DNA of 64,000 nt, from the NCBI RefSeq assembly GCF_002993285.1, contig NZ_CP027433.1, positions 1,736,001 through 1,800,000 on the forward strand, written 5' to 3'. The first letter of the stretch is position 1, and every line of letters starts with the position of its first letter. This DNA is from Gordonia iterans. GTDB taxonomy: Bacteria; Actinomycetota; Actinomycetes; Mycobacteriales; Mycobacteriaceae. The notes under the pieces are model-generated. The model was not told the origin of the DNA, did no database searches, and was given only the letters and a program-made list of their open reading frames with translations. The translations under genes were made by a program, and so were the position numbers. This document shows, in pieces, positions 27,001 to 36,173 of this stretch.

Positions 27001-30000
27001 GACGCGGGCGTGTTCCCCGCATCGTTCGAACTGACCGTACCGGTGTCGGGCACCGTGGTGCGCATCCCGATGTCGGTGGACGAGAGCTGCCTGGACGGCG
27101 GCGTCCCGCGCGTCGGCGTCGAGGAGGCCGCCGGCGCGATGCGCGAGCTGCTCGCCGTCGCCGCCGGGGGAACCCTCAGCGAGCTGAATGCCGACGCCCC
27201 CGCGGACGGTGCGAGCGGCGGTGTGCGGGTCACCGTTCCGTGGCTCGCCGACTCCGTCGCCGACCACAGCGGCGCCACCGGCGCTACGCTGCCCCGCAAC
27301 TTCGCGCCCACCACCCCGGCCGCACCCCTCGGTTTCGCCGTACCGGACACCCTGGTGGTGGCGTGCTGGCCCGCGGTCTTCAGCGTCCTGGGCGCGGCGA
27401 CCACCGACGAGGGGCTGCCCGTCGTCGAAGGTCTGCTGGATCTGGTCCACCTGGACCACGCGATCGAACTGACCGGCCAGATTCCCGCCGACGACACCGA
27501 ACTGATCGTCACCGCACGCCTCGGCGAGGTCTACGACAGCGCCGTCGGCCGGGTGGTCGAAGTGGGCGTCGACATCGTCCGGGCGGACGCATCGGCCGGC
27601 CCGTCCGCGGTCGCCACGCTGACCGAGCGATTCGCGATCCGCGGCCGCCTCGGCGCGGCGGAACTGGCCGACCCGGTGCGAGCGGGCGGGGCCGCCGCCG
27701 ACGAGCGGACCGCGACCCGCAAGCACGTGCGCACCGTCAAACTGACCGCTCCGGAGGACATGACCGGCTTCGCCGTCGTCTCCGGCGACCGGAACCCGAT
27801 CCACACCGACGTGCTGGCCGCCCGGCTGGCCGGGCTGGGCGATCCGATCGTGCACGGGATGTGGCTCTCGGCCGCCGCACAGCAGGTGGTCACCGCCGCG
27901 GACCTGGACGAGCCGGTGCCGTCGCCGCGCGCGCTGCTCGGCTGGACTGCCCGCTTCCTCGGCATGGTCCGCCTGGGCGACGAGCTCACCGTCCGCGTCG
28001 ATCGCGTCGGCATGGACGCCGGCCGCGACGTGATCGAGGTGACCGCCAAGGTCGGCGACGATCTGGTGATGGCCGCGACCGGCTTGCAGGCCGCGCCGCG
28101 GACCGTCTACGCGTTCCCCGGACAGGGCATCCAGAGCAAGGGGATGGGTCTGGACGCGCGCTCGCGCAGCAAGGCCGCCCGTGAGGTCTGGGACCGCGCC
28201 GACGCGCACACCCGCAAGGCGCTGGGCTTCTCGATCCTGGCCGTCGTACGCGACAACCCGACGACCCTGGTCGCGAACGGCGCCGGGAGCGGAGCGAGCG
28301 GGCCGAATTCCAACGGCGCCGGGAGCGGAGCGAGCGGGCCGAATGTCACCCGCGAGACGTACCACCACCCGGACGGTGTCCTGTTCCTGACGCAGTTCAC
28401 CCAGGTGGCGATGGCGACGCTCGGCGTCGCCCAGGTGGCCGAACTGCGCGAAGCCGGCGGCTTCGTGGAGGGCGCGATCACCTGCGGCCACTCGGTGGGC
28501 GAGTACAACGCGCTCGCTGCGTGCGCCGGCGTGCTTCCGCTGGAAGCCGTCCTGGAGGTCGTGTTCCAGCGCGGCTCGGCCATGCACCACCTGGTGCCCC
28601 GGGACGAGCACGGACGGAGCGACTACCGCATGGCGGCCATCCGGCCCAGCCAGTTCGGGCTCGCCGACGCCGACGTCGTCGGCTTCATCGCGGAGGTCGC
28701 CGAGGAGGCCGGGGAGTACCTCGAGGTGGTGAACCTGAATCTGCTCGGCTCGCAGTACGCCATCGCCGGCACCGTCCGGGGCCTCGAGCGTCTGGAATCG
28801 GAGATCGTCCGCCGCGTCGCCGAATTCGGCGGCAAGCGTGCCTTCATCCTGGTGCCGGGCATCGACGTGCCCTTCCACTCCACGGTGCTGCGCGCCGGCG
28901 TGCCCGAGTTCCGCGGCAAGCTCGAGGAACTGCTGCCCGCCGACATCGATCCGGACATCCTCGTCGGCCGGTACATCCCGAACCTGGTGCCGCGACTGTT
29001 CAGCCTGGAACGCGCCTTTGTCCAGGAGATCGCCGACCTGGTGCCGTCCGAGCCGCTCGACGCGGTGCTCGCCGACTGGGACTCGTGGGCGGCGCGCCCG
29101 GCCGAGCTGGCCCGCGTGGTGCTGATCGAGCTGCTGGCCTGGCAGTTCGCCAGCCCGGTGCGGTGGATCGAGACGCAGGATCTGCTGTTCTCGTCGCCGG
29201 AGTCCGGCGGCCTGGGCACGCAGCGCTTCGTGGAGGTCGGCGTGAAGACCGCCCCGACGCTCACCGGCCTGGCGCGTAACACCCTGAAGCTGCCGGAGTA
29301 CGCTTCCGCGACGGCCGAACTGGTCAACGCCGAGGCCGACGCCGCCCTGCTCACTGGCCAGGACGCCGGTGCGGAGCCGGAGCCGGAGTCGCCGACCGGC
29401 GCTCCGGAACCGGAGGCGGGTGCGCCCGCCTCCGCTGCGGCCGCCGGTCCCGCCGCCCCGGCGCCCAGCGCCGCGGCGTCCGGTCCGCGCCCGGACGACA
29501 TCGCCTTCGGCCCGTCGGACGCGGTCCGCGCGGTGATCTCCCTGTGGACCAAGATGCGCCCCGACCAGATCGGGGCCGTCGACACCATCGAGGCGCTGTG
29601 CGACGGCGTGTCGTCACGCCGCAACCAGTTGCTGCTCGACATCGGCGGCGAGCTCGGTCTCGGCGCCATCGACGGCGCCGCCGAGGCGGACATGACCGCC
29701 CTGTCGGCCACCGTCGACTCGCTGGCGCGCGGCTACAAGCCGCTGGGTGAGGTGCTCGGCGACGCCGTCGCCGACCAGTTCCGGAAGGTCGCCGGTCCGC
29801 TGGGCAAGCGGCAGTCGTATGTGACCGACCGCGTCACCGGCGCGTGGCAGCTCGGCTCGGGCTGGGCTCTGCACACGCTGGTCGCGCTGGCGCTGGGCAC
29901 CCGGGAGGGCGCCAGCGTGCGCGGCGGCGATCTGGGCGACCTGCTCGACGGTCCGGTCGCCAACACCGATGCGCTCGACGCGGTGATCGACCGCGCCGTC

Positions 30001-33000
30001 CGCAGTGCGGGTGCCGCGCGCGGCATCGCCGTCGAACTGCCCGTCGCCGCATCCGGCGGCGGCGCGACCGTGGACGCGGCCGCCCTCGGCGAGTTCGCCG
30101 ATCAGCTGACCGGCCCGGACGGGGTGCTGGCCGCGACTGCGCAGACCATGCTGGCCAAGCTGGGTCTGGTCGACACCGCGTCGGCGCCCGAAGCAGATCC
30201 GGACGCCGGTCTGCTCGCCGATCGCGTCAGCGCCGAGCTGGGGTCGGAATGGCAGCGCGCCGTCGCACCGGCCTTCGACGCCGAGCGTGCGGTACTGATC
30301 GACGACCGCTGGGCGAGCGCCCGCGAGGACTTGGCCCTGCTGTGGCTGCGGGAGGATCCTTTCGACGGGGCTCAAGGGGCGACGGACGGGGCTCAAGGGG
30401 CGACGGACGGGGCTCAAGGGGCGACGGACGGGGCTCAAGGGGCGACGGACGGGGCTGAAGGGGCGACGGACGGGGCTCAAGGGGCGACGGACGGGGCTCA
30501 AGGGGCGACGGACGAGGCTCAGGCTGCGGCCGCTCGGTTCACCGGCGCGGGCGAGACCGTCGCCGCGCACGCCGCGTGGTGGCAGAACAAGGCTGCCGTC
30601 GAGGGCCGCGAGGCCCACGCCCGCGCCTACGAGGCGATCGCCGCCGCCGCCGTCGACGACACGGTCGGCGAGTTCGTCGGTGATGTCGCCGTGGTCACCG
30701 GAGCGTCGAAGGGGTCCATCGCGGCCGCCGTCGTGGGCAAGCTGCTCGCCGGCGGCGCCACGGTCGTGGCGACCACCTCGCGCCTGAACTCCGAGCGGCT
30801 GGCCTTCTACAAGGACCTGTATCGCGAGCATGCGCGCACCGGTGCTGCGCTGTGGGTGGTCCCGGCCAACATGGCGTCGTACACCGACGTTGACGGGCTG
30901 ATCGACTGGCTGGGCACCGAGCAGACCGAGAACCTGGGAGCGAGCACGGCGGTGGTGAAGCCCGTGATGCGGCCGACGCTGCTGTTCCCGTTCGCCGCGC
31001 CGCGAGTGGCCGGCGACCTCACCGACGCGGGCGCACGCGCCGAGCTGGAGATGAAGGTCCTGCTGTGGTCGGTGGAGCGCCTGATCGGCGGGCTGTCGGC
31101 GATCGGCGCCGACCACGACCTCGCCGCTCGGCTGCACGTCGTGCTGCCCGGTTCGCCGAACCGCGGCATGTTCGGCGGCGACGGTGCCTACGGGGAGAGC
31201 AAGGCCGCGCTCGATGCGGTGGTCACCCGCTGGAAGGCGGAGTCGTGGGGCTCGCGCACCAGTCTGGCCCACGCCCTGATCGGCTGGGTGCGCGGCACCG
31301 GGCTGATGGGCGCGAACGACGTGATGGTCGACGCGGTCGAGAGCGTCGGTGTCCGCACGTGGAGCACCGAGGAGATGGCCGGGAAGCTGATCTCGCTCTG
31401 CTCTGCCGAGCAGCGGGAGACCGCGCGGACTGCTCCGCTGCTGGCCGACTTCACCGCCGGGCTCGATGCGGCGTCGATCGATCTGAAGGCACTCGCCGAG
31501 CAGGCGCAACAGGCGGCCGACACCGCCGACGAGACGACCGAAGATGCCGAGGGCACTCTGGTCGCAGCGCTGCCTGCCCCGGCACGGGCCCCGATCGGAC
31601 CGCGCATCGACTGGCCCGAACTGGACGCCCGGCCGGAAGACCTGGTGGTGATCGTCGGCGCCGGAGAGGTGGGACCGTACGGTTCCGCACGTACCCGGTT
31701 CGAGATGGAGGTGGACGAGAAGCTCTCGGCCGCAGGCGTTCTCGAACTCGCGTGGACCACCGGCCTGATCCAGTGGGACACCGCACCGAAGCCCGGCTGG
31801 TACGACGTCGAGACCGGTGATCCGGTCGACGAGGCCGACATCGCCGAGCGCTACCACGACGCGGTGCTCGAGCGCTGCGGCATCCGCCGGTACGCCGACG
31901 AGGGCGCCATGGTGGAGAACTCGGCCCCGCTGCTGGAGTCGGTGTTCCTCGACCAGGACCTCAGTTTCTCGGTGCCGACGGAGGCGCAGGCACGTGCCTT
32001 CGTCTCGGCCGACCCCGAGCGGACCCGGGTGACCCCGAACGAGGAGGCCGGAGACTGGACGGTGACTCGCCTGGCGGGCACCGAGATCCGCGTGCCACGG
32101 CGCTTCGCGCTCTCGCGCACTGTCGGCGGTCAGATTCCGACCGGGTTCGACCCGGTGCGCTGGGGCGTCTCCCCGGACATGGCGGAGTCGGTCGATCGGG
32201 TGGCGCTGTGGAACCTGGTCGCCACCGTGGACGCGTTCGTGACCGCGGGCTTCAGCCCGGCCGAGCTCATGCGCTGGGTCCACCCCGGGCTGGTCGCCAA
32301 CACCCAGGGCACCGGCATGGGCGGCATGACCTCCATGCGCTCGCTGTACGTCGACACCCTGCTCGGTGAGGCGAAGGCGAACGACATCCTGCAGGAGGCC
32401 CTGCCGAACGTGGTGGCCGCGCACGTGGTGCAGTCGTACATCGGCAGCTACGGTGCGATGATTCACCCGGTCGCCGCGTGCGCCACCGCCGCGGTCTCCG
32501 TGGAGGAGGGCGTCGACAAGATCCGTCTGGGCAAGGCGCTGTTCGCGGTCGCCGGCGGCTTCGACGACCTCGGCATCGAGGGGATCGTGGGCTTCGGCGA
32601 CATGTCGGCCACGGCGGACTCGGCCACGATGGCGGCCAAGGGCATCGACGAACGACGCTTCTCGCGGGCCAACGACCGGCGCCGCGGCGGCTTCGTGGAG
32701 TCGGCCGGCGGCGGCACCGTGCTGCTGGCGCGCGGCGACGTCGCGGCGCAGATGGGGCTGCCGGTGCTCGGCGTCGTCGCATGGGCGCAGAGCTTCGGCG
32801 ACGGCGTGCACACGTCGATTCCGGCGCCCGGGCTCGGCGCGCTGGGCGCGGCGCGAGGAGCAGAAGATTCTCCGCTCGCCAACTCGCTTGCCGCACTGGG
32901 GGTGTCCGCAGACGACGTCGCCGTGGTGTCCAAGCACGATACGTCGACGCGCGCGAACGACCCGAACGAGTCCGAGCTGCACGAGCGGCTCGCCGACGCG

Positions 33001-33528
33001 ATCGGCCGGGGGGACGGCGCTCCGCTGTTCGTCGTCTCGCAGAAGTCGCTGACCGGTCATGCGAAGGGCGGCGCGGCCGCTTTCCAGCTGATCGGCCTAT
33101 GCCAGGTGCTGCGCGACGGCGTGATTCCGCCGAACCGCAGCCTGGACTGCGTCGACGAGAAGATGGCCGAGTACCCGCACCTGGTGTGGGCGCGCGAGCC
33201 GCTGCACATGGGCGAGCGGTTCCCGCTCAAGGCGGGCGTCCTGACCAGTCTCGGCTTCGGCCACGTGTCCGGACTGATCGCCGTCGTGCATCCGGAAGCC
33301 TTCGTGGCGACGCTGGACGCGCAGCAGCGGGAGGACTACCGCGAGCGTGCGACGCGGCGCCTGCGCGACGGACAGCAGCGGCTGCTCGCCGCGATGTGCG
33401 GCGGGGAGGCGGCCTACAAGCGGCCCCCGAACCGCCGGTTCGACGAGGCCGTCGACGAGCACGATGCCGAAGCGGCGCTGCTGCTGGATCCGCGGGTCCG
33501 CCTCGATGCCGAGGGGGCCTACCAGTGA
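24058..33528 (+). CDS. fas: Type I fatty acid synthase, multifunctional
   Basis: A 3156-residue cytosolic enzyme that makes C16-C26 acyl-CoAs, the starters for mycolic acids. Domains in order: acetyltransferase (GHSQGV, ~145); FMN enoyl reductase (RLTGRSPMMLAGMTPTT, ~418); hot-dog dehydratase (SGDRNPIHTD, ~1242); malonyl/palmitoyl transferase (GHSVGEYNAL, ~1479); acyl carrier protein with the phosphopantetheine Ser in DGVSSRRNQ (~1850); ketoreductase (VVTGASKGSI, ~2211); ketosynthase with catalytic Cys in AACATAAVS (~2808), His in SKHDTST, and LTGHAKGG. This is the mycobacterial order. TTG 24058 is chosen because CAGGAGAG lies six bases upstream; ATG 23983 is in frame but has no such site. 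Two linkers carry in-frame tandem repeats. The stop overlaps acpS, which supplies the phosphopantetheinyl transferase. Confidence 0.95.
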   Translation: MTLDQFRSRSRTDRPAAPEPSLLDRLAQGEAYAVSFGGQGGPWLPTFAEVVIDADLEAHMTQVVDGAREILAPVAEELARAGARKFDPITWMLALDEDRAVPTDGELADATLSLPGILLAQLATIASAGKQGLDTAAVPPVAVVGHSQGVLATEALARSDQDRDADDAQLLALARLIGAAAALTARRRGLAGTAEASPMLSVSQVAPQDVEVLLAQYVGELPADQRVGAPAVAVHNSRRAVVLSGAPRHLRAFQLLCEEKAAASADERKRKLTGGSPFAPVFENVMTTVPFHHPDMAPALTLVAEWAQRCGIDPALAHRFADAILVGHVDWVSEIAELVASGARWLLDFGPADVATRLSSSLVRGQGVGAVPVATRGGQRNLFVPGNVPEVSAPWALYAPRLAELPDGRTVVDTPFTRLTGRSPMMLAGMTPTTVDPAIVAAAANAGHWAELAGGGQVTEAIFAENVDRLTELLEPGREVQFNSLFLDPYLWKLQLGGKRLVQKARAAGAPIDGVIVTAGIPELDEAVELVHELNDAQLHYVSFKPGTVEQIRAVVRIANEVPEFPIIVQVEGGRAGGHHSWEDLDDLLLATYGELRDRPNVVICVGGGIGTPERAASYLTGEWSARHGYPLMPLDGILIGTAAMATLEATTAPEVKQMLVDTAGCEDWIGAGHSEAGMASGRSQLGADIHEIDNTASRCGRLLDEVAGDADAVAERRDEIIAAMAGTAKPYFGDVETMTYGQWLRRYAELAVGPAGPDPLPWADVTWEQRFVDMLHRAEARCTDQDSGAFVSLFDGEIPDPHAAIAELADACPEIDADVLHPADVAFFLELCRTPGKPVNFVPVIDKDVRRWWRSDSLWQAHDARYRADEVCIIPGPVAVAGITRADEPVGELLDRFEAYTADILRSGGEHSWPADARRRTGEVTSAGPLTVLLESVDVSWAGRIVTNPIRLLGDLGAWDLYDGHAADHAPTGARVVLLSDAGVFPASFELTVPVSGTVVRIPMSVDESCLDGGVPRVGVEEAAGAMRELLAVAAGGTLSELNADAPADGASGGVRVTVPWLADSVADHSGATGATLPRNFAPTTPAAPLGFAVPDTLVVACWPAVFSVLGAATTDEGLPVVEGLLDLVHLDHAIELTGQIPADDTELIVTARLGEVYDSAVGRVVEVGVDIVRADASAGPSAVATLTERFAIRGRLGAAELADPVRAGGAAADERTATRKHVRTVKLTAPEDMTGFAVVSGDRNPIHTDVLAARLAGLGDPIVHGMWLSAAAQQVVTAADLDEPVPSPRALLGWTARFLGMVRLGDELTVRVDRVGMDAGRDVIEVTAKVGDDLVMAATGLQAAPRTVYAFPGQGIQSKGMGLDARSRSKAAREVWDRADAHTRKALGFSILAVVRDNPTTLVANGAGSGASGPNSNGAGSGASGPNVTRETYHHPDGVLFLTQFTQVAMATLGVAQVAELREAGGFVEGAITCGHSVGEYNALAACAGVLPLEAVLEVVFQRGSAMHHLVPRDEHGRSDYRMAAIRPSQFGLADADVVGFIAEVAEEAGEYLEVVNLNLLGSQYAIAGTVRGLERLESEIVRRVAEFGGKRAFILVPGIDVPFHSTVLRAGVPEFRGKLEELLPADIDPDILVGRYIPNLVPRLFSLERAFVQEIADLVPSEPLDAVLADWDSWAARPAELARVVLIELLAWQFASPVRWIETQDLLFSSPESGGLGTQRFVEVGVKTAPTLTGLARNTLKLPEYASATAELVNAEADAALLTGQDAGAEPEPESPTGAPEPEAGAPASAAAAGPAAPAPSAAASGPRPDDIAFGPSDAVRAVISLWTKMRPDQIGAVDTIEALCDGVSSRRNQLLLDIGGELGLGAIDGAAEADMTALSATVDSLARGYKPLGEVLGDAVADQFRKVAGPLGKRQSYVTDRVTGAWQLGSGWALHTLVALALGTREGASVRGGDLGDLLDGPVANTDALDAVIDRAVRSAGAARGIAVELPVAASGGGATVDAAALGEFADQLTGPDGVLAATAQTMLAKLGLVDTASAPEADPDAGLLADRVSAELGSEWQRAVAPAFDAERAVLIDDRWASAREDLALLWLREDPFDGAQGATDGAQGATDGAQGATDGAQGATDGAEGATDGAQGATDGAQGATDEAQAAAARFTGAGETVAAHAAWWQNKAAVEGREAHARAYEAIAAAAVDDTVGEFVGDVAVVTGASKGSIAAAVVGKLLAGGATVVATTSRLNSERLAFYKDLYREHARTGAALWVVPANMASYTDVDGLIDWLGTEQTENLGASTAVVKPVMRPTLLFPFAAPRVAGDLTDAGARAELEMKVLLWSVERLIGGLSAIGADHDLAARLHVVLPGSPNRGMFGGDGAYGESKAALDAVVTRWKAESWGSRTSLAHALIGWVRGTGLMGANDVMVDAVESVGVRTWSTEEMAGKLISLCSAEQRETARTAPLLADFTAGLDAASIDLKALAEQAQQAADTADETTEDAEGTLVAALPAPARAPIGPRIDWPELDARPEDLVVIVGAGEVGPYGSARTRFEMEVDEKLSAAGVLELAWTTGLIQWDTAPKPGWYDVETGDPVDEADIAERYHDAVLERCGIRRYADEGAMVENSAPLLESVFLDQDLSFSVPTEAQARAFVSADPERTRVTPNEEAGDWTVTRLAGTEIRVPRRFALSRTVGGQIPTGFDPVRWGVSPDMAESVDRVALWNLVATVDAFVTAGFSPAELMRWVHPGLVANTQGTGMGGMTSMRSLYVDTLLGEAKANDILQEALPNVVAAHVVQSYIGSYGAMIHPVAACATAAVSVEEGVDKIRLGKALFAVAGGFDDLGIEGIVGFGDMSATADSATMAAKGIDERRFSRANDRRRGGFVESAGGGTVLLARGDVAAQMGLPVLGVVAWAQSFGDGVHTSIPAPGLGALGAARGAEDSPLANSLAALGVSADDVAVVSKHDTSTRANDPNESELHERLADAIGRGDGAPLFVVSQKSLTGHAKGGAAAFQLIGLCQVLRDGVIPPNRSLDCVDEKMAEYPHLVWAREPLHMGERFPLKAGVLTSLGFGHVSGLIAVVHPEAFVATLDAQQREDYRERATRRLRDGQQRLLAAMCGGEAAYKRPPNRRFDEAVDEHDAEAALLLDPRVRLDAEGAYQ
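28276..28347 (+). repeat. In-frame 36-base duplication in fas
   Basis: Two copies encode NGAGSGASGPNS and NGAGSGASGPNV (residues ~1407-1430), just before the malonyl/palmitoyl transferase active-site region. The flexible Gly/Ser/Asn sequence looks like an expanded linker rather than part of the fold. Confidence 0.85.
30364..30510 (+). repeat. In-frame 21-base repeat, seven copies, in fas
   Basis: Seven copies of DGAQGAT (one reads DGAEGAT) occupy residues ~2103-2151, between the carrier-protein and ketoreductase domains. The copies are nearly identical in DNA, so the expansion is recent; an eighth, decayed copy (DEAQAAA) follows. Confidence 0.93.
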
Positions 33529-33917
33529 GCGTGATCGGAGTGGGACTCGACGTCGTCGACGTCGATGAATTCGCCGAGCAGCTGGATCAGGCGGGCTCGA
33601 ACATGCAGATGGGCTTCCGGGTGGGTGAGCGGCGCGATGCCGCTTCGAAGCCCGGAGGTCCGGCCCGGCATCTCGCGGTGCGCTGGGCCGCCCGGGAGGC
33701 GGTGATCAAGGCCTGGTCGTCGAGCCGTTTTGCGCACACGCCGATCCTGCCGGAGACCGCCGTCAACGACATCGAGATCATCACCGACAACTGGGGACGG
33801 CCCAAGGTGCGCCTGCACGGCGACCTGGCGAAGTACCTGTCGGGGGTCAAGATCCACCTCTCGCTGACGCACGACGGCGGGACGGCGGCGGCCGTCGCAA
33901 TCCTCGAAGACGACTGA
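33525..33917 (+). CDS. acpS: Holo-ACP synthase (phosphopantetheinyl transferase)
   Basis: A 130-residue AcpS-type enzyme that attaches 4'-phosphopantetheine from CoA to the carrier domain of the fatty acid synthase. The Mg-binding motif GVGLDVVDVDEF is at the start and RWAAREAVIKAWS carries the catalytic Glu and Lys near residue 55. The GTG start overlaps the fas stop (GTGA), so the two are translated together, as in mycobacteria where acpS follows fas. Seven bases separate its stop from the convergent TetR gene. Confidence 0.95.
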   Translation: MSVIGVGLDVVDVDEFAEQLDQAGSNMQMGFRVGERRDAASKPGGPARHLAVRWAAREAVIKAWSSSRFAHTPILPETAVNDIEIITDNWGRPKVRLHGDLAKYLSGVKIHLSLTHDGGTAAAVAILEDD

Positions 33918-33924
33918 CTCGCAG

Positions 33925-34560
33925 TCAATGCCCGCCGGCTGTCTCCTCGAGAAGGAGATAGCCGGCGAGCATGCGTTTGAGCTCGGCGACGATGGCTTCG
34001 TGGTCGTGGCCGGCCTGCACTGAGAAGCTCAGCAGCGAATAGGCGGTGTGCACCAGCACTTGGGCCATCAAGGCTCGGCGTTCGCGCTGATGGGGCACCA
34101 GGGGCGCCAGGATGCGCGCGACTTGTTCGGCCAGGATCTGCTCGTTGAGCGCGGCGGTGACCCGGGTGGCCGGCGTCGACTGGACCGCCAGCCACACCGC
34201 GCGGCGTGACGGGTCGGTGCGCCACAGGGCGGCCAGGTGATCGAGGAACTTCTCCAGCAGTGCCGGCCACTCGAGCGAGGGGATCTCGCCGGCGAAGGCG
34301 GTCAGCTCGTCGCGAACGGCCGCGGTGTCCACGCGGTCCAGTTCGCAGACGATCACGTACTTGTTCGCGAAGTACTGGTACAGGGTGCCGATCGGGACGT
34401 CGGCCCGGGCCGCGATCTGCTCGCAGGTGAGCGAGTCGAAACCGTCGTCGATCAGTACTTCGCGCGCCCCGTGGAGGATGTCTTCGAACTTACGGCGGCT
34501 GCGCTCCTGCGCGGGTCGCTTACGCGGCAGCAGCGGCTCGGTGGGGTGATGCACAGGCAC
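33925..34560 (-). CDS. TetR-family transcriptional regulator
   Basis: A 211-residue protein with an N-terminal HTH (FEDILHGAREVLIDDGFDSL then TCEQIAARADVPIGTLYQYF) and a ligand domain of TetR_C type. It is not obviously FasR, whose N-terminus differs, so control of fas is not claimed. It converges on acpS and is followed downstream on the same strand by nothing else; bcp lies 11 bases before its start in the same direction, so bcp and this gene may be one transcript. An inverted repeat of GCCGGCT and TCTCCT halves at ~33933-33966 in its last codons could end transcription from both sides. Confidence 0.9.
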   Translation of the reverse strand: MPVHHPTEPLLPRKRPAQERSRRKFEDILHGAREVLIDDGFDSLTCEQIAARADVPIGTLYQYFANKYVIVCELDRVDTAAVRDELTAFAGEIPSLEWPALLEKFLDHLAALWRTDPSRRAVWLAVQSTPATRVTAALNEQILAEQVARILAPLVPHQRERRALMAQVLVHTAYSLLSFSVQAGHDHEAIVAELKRMLAGYLLLEETAGGH

Positions 34561-34570
34561 GGCGCGGACG

Positions 34571-35044
<474 letters not shown>

Positions 35045-35180
35045 GAACTCACCATATCCGGGTGGCCGATCCGGTGGGAGCACCACGGGTAGGCTCGATA
35101 CGTCGCGGGTCTCCTGCCCGCGAGAACAGCGATGGGACGACCCCGCTCAGGCGGGTGAGCGATGAACCGTGGAGGACCGC

Positions 35181-35405
35181 GTGGCCGACGACACCGAGAA
35201 GATCGAGCAGCAGATCGCGCAGGCGCGCGAAGAGCTTGCGCACACCCTGGACCAACTGGCCGAGCGTGCCAATCCGCAGCACCTGGCGGCCGATGCCAAG
35301 ACCAAGGCACTGGCGTTCCTGAACACTCCGCCGGTCAAGTTCGGCCTGATCGGCGTCGGCGGCCTCGCCGTGGTGTTGGTGGTCCGCAAGATCGTCAAGC
35401 GCTGA
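35181..35405 (+). CDS. DUF3618 small membrane-anchored protein
   Basis: A 74-residue protein. The first half is an amphipathic helix (IEQQIAQAREELAHTLDQLA), followed by RANPQHLAADAKTKALAF and one TM segment near the end (FGLIGVGGLAVVLVVRKIVK). This is the DUF3618 pattern; function unknown. The GTG at 35181 has GGAGG five bases upstream; an earlier GTG at 35169 in the same frame lies inside that site. It is divergent from bcp, as Rv2520c is in M. tuberculosis. Confidence 0.87.
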   Translation: MADDTEKIEQQIAQAREELAHTLDQLAERANPQHLAADAKTKALAFLNTPPVKFGLIGVGGLAVVLVVRKIVKR

Positions 35406-35499
35406 GCCGTCTGGCCTCCAGCGAGTCGATTACCGCGTCTGACCAGCCGATTTCGTTTCTCGGCGGCCCTGGTGTTAGTGTTTCTTCTCGCAAGGCCAA

Positions 35500-35572
<73 letters not shown>

Positions 35573-35579
35573 CACGGAA

Positions 35580-35616
35580 CCGCCCCTCACCAGCAACAAC
35601 TGTGAGGGGCGGTTTT
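35580..35616 (+). terminator. Rho-independent terminator of tRNA-Lys
   Basis: CCGCCCCTCAC (35580-35590) pairs with GTGAGGGGCGG (35602-35612) and is followed by TTTT, a rare U-tract for this genome. Confidence 0.9.
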
Positions 35617-35670
35617 CTGCTCTGCGGGCCGATGATTCCCGAACACCATCGAAGCACGACCGCGCATACT

Positions 35671-35770
35671 TGCCGAGGCGAGGGTACCCGGCACCGTTGA
35701 TCCGTTCTCAGCACCCTCGACTGAGGGTGCCAGAACGAGTCGCGAGTGCCGGGCACCCTCGCCTCGGGCA
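35671..35770. repeat. Nested palindromic repeat downstream of tRNA-Lys
   Basis: The outer arms TGCCGAGGCGAGGGT + ACCCGGCAC (35671-35694) and GTGCCGGGCACCCTC + GCCTCGGGCA (35746-35770) are near-perfect inverted copies. An inner hairpin GCACCCTC (35711-35718) / GAGGGTGC (35723-35730) sits in the middle, flanked by TTCT and AGAA. The 16 bases GGCACCCTCGCCTCGG recur at 55535. The gap between the terminator and the next gene (35617-35828) holds nothing else. Confidence 0.75.
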
Positions 35771-35828
35771 GTACGGCGGGGAGGCGCTGCACGGCGATCG
35801 GGCCGTGGGACGACCCGGATCCACTGCG

Positions 35829-36140
35829 TCACGAGTAGTAGGCGTACGAGAACGCGGCTATTGCCAGAGCGAGCACTCCGTAACCGATCGCGAAGCTCCT
35901 GGTTCTCGCTGCGCCTCGGCTCGGGCATCGCCAGCAGCCCGCCACGACGGCAGCAGCCGCACACCCCGGGGCGAGCGCAGGCACCCACCACGTCCAGGTC
36001 TCGGGGTAGTTGCTGATACCGATCGCATGCCCGAGTCCCTGCCGGACCAGCGTGTACGAGACGTACCCGACGACCAGGCCGCCGCATCCGAACGCGACGC
36101 TGTAGCGCTGCGGCGCGGGTCCGGTACGCCGATCGTCCAT
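35829..36140 (-). CDS. Small integral membrane protein of unknown function
   Basis: A 103-residue protein with three likely TM segments (YSVAFGCGGLVVGYVSYTLV, WVPALAPGCAAAAVVAGC, IGYGVLALAIAAFSYAYY). Not recognised. ATG 36140 has GAGGAG nine bases upstream; a TTG 21 bases earlier is possible. It lies just downstream of the LuxR-type regulator gene, 34 bases away, on the same strand, and may be cotranscribed with it. Confidence 0.6.
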   Translation of the reverse strand: MDDRRTGPAPQRYSVAFGCGGLVVGYVSYTLVRQGLGHAIGISNYPETWTWWVPALAPGCAAAAVVAGCWRCPSRGAARTRSFAIGYGVLALAIAAFSYAYYS

Positions 36141-36173
36141 GTTCTGATTCTCCTCGGGCAACGGAAGATCGGT

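Noticed and set aside
29614-33060. A very long open frame on the minus strand opposite fas (over 1100 codons)
   Set aside because: It is antisense to conserved FAS-I domains, has low-complexity Arg/Gly/Val composition and no recognisable domain; GC-rich codon bias keeps this frame open.
33925-34560. The TetR gene next to fas-acpS as the fas regulator FasR
   Set aside because: Its N-terminus does not resemble FasR and it converges on acpS; the position alone is not enough.
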